A DNA stretch of 64,000 nucleotides from Cloeon dipterum. Its lineage: Eukaryota > Arthropoda > Insecta > Ephemeroptera > Baetidae. The stretch is taken from positions 9,300,001 to 9,364,000 of the forward strand of contig NC_088786.1 of the NCBI RefSeq assembly GCF_949628265.1. Reading direction: 5' to 3'. A program made the translations under genes and the position numbers. This document shows positions 22,594-32,800 of this stretch, piece by piece (within the stretch, counting starts at the first letter, position 1; each line of letters starts with the position of its first letter). Under the pieces are notes generated by a model, which did not search any database, was not told the DNA's origin, and was given only the letters and a program-made list of their open reading frames with translations.

Positions 22594-24581
22594 TTTCTTT
22601 GTAATCGATACCAAATATAACGTTTTTAATATTAACCGTGCTCAATCCAGGAAGTAATTGACTGAAACTGGTGACGATGATCAAACTGTCTGCTTTAAAA
22701 AAATCTCCCAGACAAAAGCACCAGTGTAGAGTTCTTTCGGTATCCAGCCATAACTTAAACAAGCTATGCGATTAATTTATCTTATTCAGTAGTAGTTATT
22801 CAAGTTTTTTCTTATATGCGAAATAAATGGCGATGTCAATTTGATGTATTGATTTTTTGATTCATTATTATAAATGTAATTTCAGTAAAAATTCAGGAAA
22901 TTCATTAAAGCTTTAAGTCATGATGTGTGCAATAATTTTAATATCTTTTTGTTACAAAATCCAAGCAATACATTTTTTTCTCAAAAAAGAAAGTAATAAT
23001 TCAAATAAGGGGTTCTGACAATATTTAAGTCAAGAGACAATTAAGGAGTAATGACTGACACTTGCAACGATGATCAAACAATTTCTGCTTTAAAAAAAAA
23101 CTTCCAGAAAAAGGCTCCAAAGTGTAGATTCTATGATGCATCCTGCAATAGCTTTAGTTTCAAAATGATCTTTATTATAGTTCGGCAGGGCTGTGTTTCC
23201 CCACGTTTCCATATCCAGAAAAATAAATGCAAATATTTACAATATAATTGTTAAAAGAGATGAGGTGAGACGCAATCAACGTAATTACAATACATCTTGA
23301 GGAACTGTTCTTTTAAAAATTCTTTAAATGCACATATGTTATCGTTCAAACACAGATTCGGTGTTAACATGAAATCAAGTATTATATGTTTTATCTATTT
23401 ACATATATTACTGTTTATTATTATTACTCACGTTTAATGTTTACATGCATTAATTATTGAGATTCGTGCACAATGGCAAAAAATACAAGCAGTATCTGCA
23501 TTAACGCCCAAAACAAAAAAAACATTGATTCGTCGCCGTCACAGGGAAACCCCGCGATCAGACCGCCCTTGACATATTTCTTTGCATCAAACGTGTTCAC
23601 TTTTGTGATGTAATCAATACCCACTAGTTTAAAATTTTCTTTCTAGAATTGATTTCAAGTTACGGACTGGACATTTTTAATCCCAGTTTTCGTTCAAACA
23701 CGATGATTATTGGTGATTAGATTCTTCTTGACGAGACAAATCGATAGAGTAAATGAATTCATGGCTGATGATGCAAAAATACTTTTAATTTTGGTCATCA
23801 TGCAGGGGTTCTTTGTCATTAATTCTAGTCTTTTGTTAAAATTAAATAAAACACAAGGGCACTTTCATTTATTACTTTTGCGATTTATTAAACATGCAGC
23901 GTCACAGAAAGTTTACAACATCTAGGGTTTCACAATTTTTGTGATTGCAGGGAGAGTTCCAAAAGCTGGTGGCATTAATTCCGTGTTTCGCTCATTTAAT
24001 TCCTATGCTAATCTATTGGCATTAAAGAAATCAGTAGCTCTCAGCCCTTTCGTGATCATCACTCGTGACCCAACTGCCAAAACAGCCTTCATAACACAGA
24101 TCAAAGCACAACTTGTTTTGCATATAGTGATAGTGTGGATAGTATTTTACTGAGATTATTTCGCTGTAACGATAAAAATCGGGGCAAGTATCAAGTAAAC
24201 TTGGAATTTTATAAATTATTTGAAACCCAAAATAAGAAAAATCAACATGTGTTAGAGCTCCAACAATGGAATAACCTTACAGCTACGTATTAATAATTTA
24301 TTAAGCTGCCTATTGAGTGTACCAAATAATTCAGTTACAAACTAGATTTTTATAGGATTTATAGCAAATATTAGTCAAGCTTTAAATGCAAAGGCGTTAA
24401 ATTATATTGATCGATGTAATTTGAGCTCTTTAAAAGAAGCGATTTCCCCTGCTGGAAAAATCAAATAATTTATAATCACACTGTGTTTGTTGTTGCGAGC
24501 CAAGTCGCAGATCGTGTATCAAAAAATGTAAACCAATTAAAAAGGAAAAACAGGAGGGTTATCAATCATCAAGGATCGCGT
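22594..24581. other. PLPP6-ATAT1 convergent interval with a duplicated segment and orphan exon-like frames
   Basis: AT-rich interval of 1988 nt. A plausible AATAAA for PLPP6 is at 22822-22827. A diverged direct repeat occupies about 22652-22761 and 23047-23157. Two minus-strand segments look exon-like but connect to no gene I can see: 23454-23623 (55 codons ending in a hydrophobic tail) and 24031-24149 (38 codons, Cys-rich). The rest shows nothing. Confidence 0.5.
22652..23157. repeat. Diverged direct duplication (two copies of about 110 nt)
   Basis: Copies at about 22652-22761 and 23047-23157 share the order of blocks AGTAAT-GACTGA, ACGATGATCAAAC, CTGCTTTAAAAAAA, CCAGA-AAA and GTGTAGA, with small indels. 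The spacing is about 395 nt. It could be an old local duplication or two members of a dispersed repeat. Confidence 0.75.
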
Positions 24582-27500
24582 TTACCACAGACGTTGGTGT
24601 TGGTATTTAAGATCGCTCTGCACCGGCGCTTCGGGAGTATCCTCCGTTACGACGGAAGCTGCACAACTGCTGCGTGGGGTGGCAGCGTGACGAGGACTGT
24701 CACTTTGCCTGCAAGCCCAGCATAATGCGAAATAAGCGCTCAAGCTACAGCTCACCGCGAATTATCTTTTGTTAGTTGGTCTCAAAAGGCTTAAATTTAA
24801 TATTGGAAGATTTTGGAATGTTAAACCATGCGGCAGGAGAAAAACTCTGATTCATTTTTGTTAATAGTTATAAGAAATAAGCGGCTTACCCGTTTGAGTA
24901 ACAGTTACTGTTAGTGTTAGAATCCATCATCTAGAAGCAGAAGATTGGCGAATAATTGATATTTTTAATTAGTATTTTTGAGTAGGGAAGTAATCAAATT
25001 AATTTTTTTTAGAGGAAACATCATTTCTTGGCATGATTCAGGTCTTACTTGAGATAAGTTAAAATAAAGAAAGAAAACATACTTTGACCGACAATATCTT
25101 CATCAAAACGCATAGATAAACGTTTTTGTTTATATGTTAAATCGTAATTATTGAAATATTTTTTTAATTTTAATTTTTGTTGAGAAATATAGATGCAAGA
25201 ATTTGTTGATGTTTCTTCTGCGATAGGTTTAATATTTTTTTTTTATTTCCAACCCATTATCAAATAGGATTTAAGACCAAACACGAACGCCCAAAACACT
25301 GGATTTACATAAAAAATAGAATACTAGAATAGCAGAAGTATTGTAAACCAACTTTGTTGGGAATTGATCCATGCGATCTCCGTTCTAGATTTTTATTTTA
25401 TAAACAGTTTTTAACTTTATCAGCCAATAGTTGAAAGCATAGATTACAGATTTGTATTTATCTTGGACTCTTCTATCCTAAACTGTTAGAACCAGATTAC
25501 CTTATCCATGGCTCCAACGGGGCGACTGACCAGAGCCCTTCCACTTGCTGGCGTGATGGAAAAAGAAGATTTGCCAGCTGCTCGACTGATAACAAATTGT
25601 TAAATAGAAGTTATTTAAGTAAAAAAAATCAATCCACGATTATTTATTCTCGCTGAAAGGCAACGGTTTGGAACAGACTGGAAATTTAAATGAATGAATT
25701 ACTAACGGAAAAGGCGAGAATAAAATAAAAAAGACGATCATTCAAAGGTGAAATACCTTTAAACATACTGACCGTTCAAACCTTTGAGATAAGATGAATT
25801 TTTTTAAGACAGCTGAAGCAGTCGATTCAGCCTTGAAAAATCACAGAAAAGTCGATTCTTACCTGGAGTCAATCTTTGCAGAATTTTTGTACCCTGGCAG
25901 TAAGTCGGGATTTGTGCTGAAAAACCTGTCGTAGACTACAAAGTTGTTGTTTTGGGGAATGATATGCACCAGGTCGTAGTGTTTCTTCAGAAAGCCGAGC
26001 AGCTTCTCCGACGGCCTGTCAAGCGCCAAGTACTCGGGGTTGATGTTCTCTGCCTGCAATTTGGCCAAAAAATCGATTTCGAGCAAGGCATTAATTTTCA
26101 ATGGAGTTTGACCTGCAGCATGTGCTCGTAGAGCATTCTTCCACAGCCGGCGCGCTGCATGCTTTCGTGCACGTAAAAGTCGAGAACGCAGATCGGAGTA
26201 AGTTCATGGTGCTTGCCAGCTGCGTCGAAAACGTACAGTTTCTTGTGGCCGATCTTTAAAAGGCCGACCACGGTGCCGTCTCCACTGTGAAAACGAGTGA
26301 GCGATAGTTTCAATGTGCGTGTCCGATGCATCGACGAGAGCCAACGGAATAAATTTCCTCCCTAATATGGCGGGATGAGAGAAAACGTCGCCGCTTTTGC
26401 GGCAGAGTGCCTCGGCGAGGATGGACAAAAGGGAAATTGAAAGTTGCGGCTATTGATGTTTTAGAATGAAAGTCAAGATTAATTACTTTGCTCTTTGTGG
26501 TAAAGAAATTGTGATGAAGCGTAAACTAAACTTCAAATGACTCTCAATTTTCCTGAAATAAAACAATGAGGGAGCCGAGGATTCTTCGAGCTCTTCTTCT
26601 AATCTTTCAAAAGAATTTCAATAATATTGAATATTATTTTTTCTTTACAATGAAGTAGAACGCAATTGCAACACAATTTTCTATTTAAATCGTATACAGA
26701 AAATATCTGAACAAGATTAATTTATTTAAAATGTCAAAATCAAAATAAAAACGGTACAATTTCGATTTAAACGCGATTGAAATTATTTAAAATATTATCA
26801 AAATAGCAATTTCAATCCAAATTTTAAATTAGACAAATAAATAAATAAACCAGTTGTACCCTCGCAGCTAACATACGTTTTACTAGCTTTTAATAATTCT
26901 ACCCTCGATCAAATCAACGACAGTAAAAAAGAAGAATAAATAACCGCCCTGCAAAACCACATTAAATGACAAATTAATCTAAATATAACAGTGTTTTGTG
27001 AGTGGGATGGTAAATTTAGATTGCCATAAATGAACATGGATTGGATGTAATAATCAACGTGTTAAGCCTGACAGCTGCTTTGCATACTAAAATATTTGTC
27101 TCGCCTGAGGAGTGACGAGATTTCTGTTTTACTTTTCTAGTGATCTACGGCTTTCGGATTAAAGACGACCCACGCAACTATGCGCACGTCGCAAGTGAAA
27201 TATTTCAATGTGAAGTGAGTTTTAACCCAAGGGTTAAAAAACTACGGTGCATTCACACGTTCCGCTCACTTTACACTTCTCGGTCTGATGGGAAGAATCA
27301 ATGTTAATGCCCTATCCAACCGAGAAGTGTGAGTTGGTCGAAAATTGTGAGTTCTCCATATGCAAACTATGAGAAATGTAGTCAGCATAATCATTCTAAC
27401 AATAGACGCCGTCCAATTCAATTACGAAAAGCGATAAACAACTATCTGCACGCGGTCTTCAGGCATGGAATTTCATTACCATGCCATGGATACATCGTGG

Positions 27501-28388
27501 TAGCAGAAAAATTGCGCATAGCTCAACAACCACACGCGAATTTCCTCTTAGCATGAAAAGTGCAACAATCAATTCAACAATTAAAACTTGAGTTTGTTGA
27601 GCAATGCGCAATTTTTCTGCTACCAGAGCGGTATAAATTATTGATTTTTCAAGAAATATGGGGGCTTTCCGATCACTTACTCTTCTCGCTCTGATGGTAA
27701 GAATCAATTTTAATGCCCTATCCTAGCGAAAAGAGTAAGTTGGGCGAAAAGTGTGTCTCCCATATAAGGATCTTATAGTTTGGATTTTTTACAAAAATTA
27801 AAATACGAACTGCCTATATAATAAATTAGTTTGTCTGCACTCACTCAGCATGCGGTATATGTACTTCTATAATTCTATGAAAATTAAATTGAAAATAGAA
27901 GAATTTCAGCAAATTTTAAAGAAAATCAATTTTATTGATCGACAAACTTCATAAAATGATATAAAATAAAAAATATATTATGATCAAATATCTTAAAAAA
28001 CGGCCAAATATATTATCGACTTTAAGCAAAAATTGAACAATTTCAAATTATTTTTCTGCACTCACCCATCTCCATCAGGATTGGTGAGCAGGTAAACCTT
28101 GTGGTCGGAGTTCCTGAGGCGGTCGGAACTGGTGACGGGCGTCTGGAGACCCTGCGCAATGCCCGAGGACACTCCGATTTTGTCCAGGATGATGGCCACC
28201 TTTTGCTGGCACTCCCTGCTCACGAGCAGACCGCCCAGAGGTCAGTTATAAATGGTAATGGGCGGAGGGAGGACAACTCACGCGATCATTTGGCGATCAT
28301 CAGACTCGAAAGAATCGGGCAGCATCGAGCCGTCTATACAGTTCAGTCGGTGAGGAAGGACATCGTTGATGCAAAAGTTGAACTCCAT
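24582..28388 (-). CDS. ATAT1: Alpha-tubulin N-acetyltransferase (ATAT1/MEC-17)
   Basis: Acetylates Lys40 of alpha-tubulin in the microtubule lumen using acetyl-CoA. Exons in transcript order: 28282-28388, 28066-28215, 26113-26284, 25863-26053, 25501-25585, 24890-24930 and 24582-24708. Phases agree, giving 290 aa. It starts MEFNF, like human MEFPF. Conserved blocks are [46 protein letters not shown] (Cys118, equivalent to human Cys120) and [11 protein letters not shown] (Asp155, equivalent to human Asp157), then [13 protein letters not shown]. Both catalytic residues are therefore present at the expected two-residue offset. The C-terminal tail is short, Ser/Pro-rich and ends RLW, comparable to the human RPW ending. 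The 1781-nt intron between exons 2 and 3 (26285-28065) carries the hairpin/inverted-repeat structure listed separately. Confidence 0.95.
27261..27362 (+). repeat. Hairpin element, copy 1, in ATAT1 intron
   Basis: The perfect 12-nt arms ACACTTCTCGGT (27273-27284) and ACCGAGAAGTGT (27319-27330) enclose a 34-nt loop. Flanking bases extend the stem with U-G and U-A pairs if read as plus-strand RNA. The whole unit is repeated at 27667-27766. Confidence 0.85.
27499..27624. repeat. 31-nt inverted repeat with 64-nt spacer
   Basis: The arm at 27499-27529 (starting GGTAGCAGAAAAATTGCGCA) is complementary to 27594-27624 with one mismatch. It sits between the two hairpin copies in the ATAT1 intron. It could be the termini of a small MITE-like element or a long RNA stem. 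Confidence 0.85.
27667..27766 (+). repeat. Hairpin element, copy 2, in ATAT1 intron
   Basis: Arms ACTCTTCTCGCT (27679-27690) and AGCGAAAAGAGT (27725-27736) pair with one mismatch, and the stem extends outward by four more pairs (ACTT/AAGT). The 34-nt loop differs from copy 1 at only three positions. Confidence 0.85.
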
Positions 28389-29896
28389 GTCTTCGGCTGG
28401 ATGTACGGCAGCCTCGGACTACCAAAGTAAAGTACCTTCTCACGGCTTGCTTGCGAATCGAGCGAGTTGCTTTCTTCGAGTGAGGCACCGCACCAAAACA
28501 ACAGTAACGGGATGACGTCACGCGCACCAATCACTGGCCGCGTCGCAGCCCGCTCGTCACCCCACTCCACGCAGTGTCGACCAGTGATGTCATGCACACT
28601 GCATAGTTCGCCGGCGGAGCCACTCGAGCGCGCCAAACGCGCCAAATAATTCCTTCTAGAACGGCATGGATGCACTATCACCATTGTTTCTTCGTAACGC
28701 ACTGCTTCCCACGAAAATTGGGTAATAATCTTTTTAAAGGCAGTAACCAATGCTGGAAAAAATAAAATAAAATCGTGTTCATTTGAGCTCGAAATCCATT
28801 TAGGCCTGACGCGTGTTTGGCGTGCGAGTGTGCAATCACTTTTTCTTAAGTATCATCTTAAGGTTTTTTTTAAACACAGAATTTAAATAGATTTAAATGG
28901 CGGGGGTTAAATAAAGGGGCTCATTTTTTAAAAAAAAGATTGCCTTTCAGTCCTTATGATTGCCAAAAAATATTGTTTTTTATTTCAAATAATAATTATA
29001 CTTACCTAGTAACTTGAAAGTATAACTGTAATTTTCAAATTGACGAATTCGAAGCTCCAATAAATAATTATTTTAAATGGGTCTGCCTCATCAGAATCGT
29101 CGTGATATTTTTTTATTATTAAAAAATGAAAAAGGTGTCAGCCAAACATCGTTGGATTGGATAATTATGTATCTCAACAAGAGGTAAAGTAAAATCAGCA
29201 ATTTTATTCGCGGAAAATTGAAAAAATAGGAAAATTTGTTTAAAAACATATCCTTTCCATTTTTATTTCTAATGATGCAATTTGACATTTGTTTACTGCA
29301 AGGATTAATTTTTTCAATCCTTCAATCTCGTTACCTGATATTTATTAAAATAATCGAGTCTTAAAAACACTTTAAACAACCCATAGACTGAGATTCGTTG
29401 GCCTAGTACATTAAAAAGAAATATGAAAGTGGAATTTATTTATTGAAGAAAAAACTAAAAAATATAGCCATATTTATTTAAATTTTTAAGATTTATTAAC
29501 CATATAACTGCGCTTTAACAAATGATATTTTACACTTTTCAACATTTGACAGATAAAAAAATGAAACAGGTGAATGATGAGTTACCTCTAAGAGCTTGTT
29601 TAAAAACCTCTTAAAAATTTCCGTTGTCTCTCTTCCCTTATTTTAAAACACGACTTTTTAAGGCTAAACAATTTCTTCAATTCATTTGATAAAACTGATG
29701 ATTTTTCCTATATAATGGCGGGAACTAAATGAACCTTTGACACAAATGTTCATGAATTTGGGGACAAGATGAAGAAGTGTAAAATAAATATTCGACACTT
29801 TTCTGTAATTTCCTTTCTTTCGCAAATTCAATAATTGCTGCAAATTTCGATGAATCATTATAAACTTCTTAAACAATAATACAGATTCCTTCGGAA
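28389..29896. other. ATAT1 upstream region and sarcospan-like 3' region
   Basis: 1508 nt between two genes on the same strand. The part next to ATAT1 (28389-28660) is CpG-richer and is the likely ATAT1 promoter. The remainder is AT-rich, with no recognisable coding or RNA feature. Confidence 0.45.
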
Positions 29897-32800
29897 TCAA
29901 CACTCATTCGTTTCCTGAGAGTTTGTGCTCGTGACAATGGGCGGAGGAACAGGTCTTTGGACGGCAGAGTAGACGCTCTGGTTGTAGTGCCGGCTCCTCC
30001 AGTGAATGAGCAGGTAGCCGAGGATGACGACCGCGGCCACCATGTGCGTGGCCACTGAGCCGAGCAGCAGCAGCACGAGGTCGTCCCGTTGCGTCGGACA
30101 CCCCAGTCCGGGCCACTCGGCACCGCTGCTGCTGTCCACGCAATCACAATTACTTGTGTCCGTCGGCACAAAGTCGACGACGGAGTCGGTAGAGTTTGTT
30201 AACGTTTCGTCCAACAGAGGCAGTGTAGAATTGTTGGTAAAATCTGTTGCTTTTAAGATGCACTTGACTTCGAATATCCAGATGAGACGGATGATGTGTG
30301 ACACGAGTGAACAAACGCTGGCGAACAACGAGAAAATCATGAAGCAAATGCACAGGGCCTGAAAATCAAAATTAATATTTTAATTATGCAAGAAGTTTTC
30401 GTCAAAAGGCAGAGGCTGTTTTTAAACCGAGTTTAAGATGGAAAATTGTTGTAAATTTTTTTGCTCCTTATTTTAATTCCGAATTTTTTCAGGATGCCCT
30501 TCTGGAGCGTCTGAAGTTGCAATATTATGAATATAATAGTTTAGTTTGATTTTTCAGGATTAGCCATTTTCTTTAAAGTTGGTCTACGTTTTCATTACTA
30601 AGTTTTATGATTCCTTATTATAATTTTTCAAAATAATTTTTATGGAGCAGTAACCCTTAATTTCCCAAGTTGGACCTTTGATTTTCAGATAATAAATTTT
30701 TCCATAATAGAGTAACCTTCTAGGAAACTCTTAGGATATTCAATGGTTTTAACATATTTTTTCCCATAAGGATTTTTAACTTTTGGAGCTCCATAACTCG
30801 CCAACTACGTCGAATAAAAATCTTTCCCCTTAACTTGTTGGATTCTACACAAATTTAATAGTTTCGTTATAAACTAACACGTCGAGATCCCAAGTGTTTC
30901 CTTGCGAGGTTTACCTGCATTTTTTAATTAAGATCTAAAATAATTAAAAATTGAGCAATCAGTTTAAATTTTGACTCTACATCAATTTTGGGGGGAAATT
31001 TCACTTGCTTTTTTACAGTTTTTACACAATTTTATTTCTAGAATAGCGCAGAAATCGTTTTATAGACACCCGCGCATGGAGCACAAAATAAAGACATTTA
31101 CCCTCTCAAACCCCTAATATCTCCCTTTGCCTTAAAAATATTGAAATATCTTAATTTACAACTCGAGTGTAAATTACTCTACATTAAAAGAACTGAACAT
31201 TTTGTCAGTTACAGATTTTTTCTAATTTCGGTTAGGCGTTTTTAGTCTCATGAAATGTGATGTGAATTAATGACTAGGCCTTGCTTGCCGAAAATCAATA
31301 AAAAAAATGAGTATATGGAAACCCGAATTGAGCTTGTACATGAGGAAGAGAAAGAGCATTTTGTTCCGTGTTTCGGGGTGTGCGTTCACGCAAGCAGGGG
31401 TTTTTGAACTCACAATGCACGACTGGTTGGCTTCACAGACCCAGTCAGGGGCAGGCACTCCCGGGGCCAGTCGCCGGCACCAGCACACCAAAATCAACCC
31501 CGCCAGGCCGGCCGTTAAATTCTGAAACAAGCGTGTTTATTGTAAACCGGAACAGATGCCACTACATCGTCAAAATAAAGCTGGAGAATTTATTTTTTTA
31601 AATTAACACTTACGAGGGCGCCACTCCAGAAGGGTAGGTCTCTGAAGAGCAGGAATGGAGCTTGCAGGACGAGGAAAAAGGCGACGACGATTGCGATCAC
31701 TCCGGCCACGGCCAAGAAGGTGGACAGGAAGGCGGCCAAGTTGTGCCACCGGACAACGGGGGGTAAATAGCGCAAAGGAACTGGAAACGAGTCAAAGTTT
31801 TTTTTCTAATAAAACATCGAAAAAATTTAACATATATATCCTACTCATTTTTCAGTGCTTATTTTTTGGGAAAAAACTGAAAGTAACGCGAGCTAATGGA
31901 CACTGCAAAAATCTTCACTGAAAAATGCACAAAAGTCTCTTTCAAACATCAAGGTTTCAGACACGCTCTGCAAACTCATTAACAAAAGTTTTTCAATTAT
32001 TCCAAGACGCCAGACAGTGCAAAAAATGGATAATAATTATCTCGAAGCGGAAAAACGGAAACAGATTATCTCAGCTCCTTTTTCCAGCGAAGATGAATGA
32101 GCTATAAGAGGTGCGAATCGAAATTAGTCTCGACCGAAATCCGTGGAGCGTTGCAATCTGCTGTTACGACTTTCTGGTGCTGTGAGCACAACCGCCCTGC
32201 CAGTTCATTGTACTCGTTTCGTAGACGAGAAAGCCAATTATTTGGCGTCAAATTAAGACCAAACATGGGAGTTGTAAAAGAAAAGTAGACACCCGCGCCG
32301 TGAGAAATTTCCGAGATAAATTGTAGATAAATTTTAACAGCGTAAAGTAATTTAAATTGTTGTTGACGGCGTGTTTAGTAGGTTCCAAAACATTTAAACA
32401 ATTTTACTTTTTGAAAGGCGTTCTCTCGTCCAATGACAATAGGGCTGTGAAATATTGTTGTTGTTTTTTTCTGAGCTTCTAATCGTCATGGGACAATCAA
32501 AAGAACACAAATCATGCAAATTTGAGTCATTATTTTAACCATCCTTAAAATCACCGAAATCTGACAGCCAGCAAAAATTCCCAAGCCATAGTGCAAAATT
32601 TTTAGCTCGAGAGCGAAAGCACATTTTAAAATATTAAGTGAATTTTTCAAGAATAAAAATTTCGGAAACACGATTTAAAGAAAATTTCAGACTTTAATTT
32701 TATTAGATTTTTGTCATAGGGAGAAAAAAGAAAATTATACGTCGTATTTTTTAATTAACGTAGTCTTCAGTAAAAAATTAATTTCTTTTTAATTATATCG

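Noticed and set aside
26285-26428. Open frame directly upstream of ATAT1 exon 3 that resembled a frameshifted N-terminus
   Set aside because: The true upstream exons were found at 28066-28215 and 28282-28388. They join in phase through the acceptor TTTTCACAG and match ATAT1 without any frameshift. The open frame is intronic.
27261-27766. MicroRNA precursor interpretation of the ATAT1 intron hairpins
   Set aside because: The core stems are 12-16 bp with a 34-nt loop, too short for a standard pre-miRNA. The structured-RNA or element explanation fits better.
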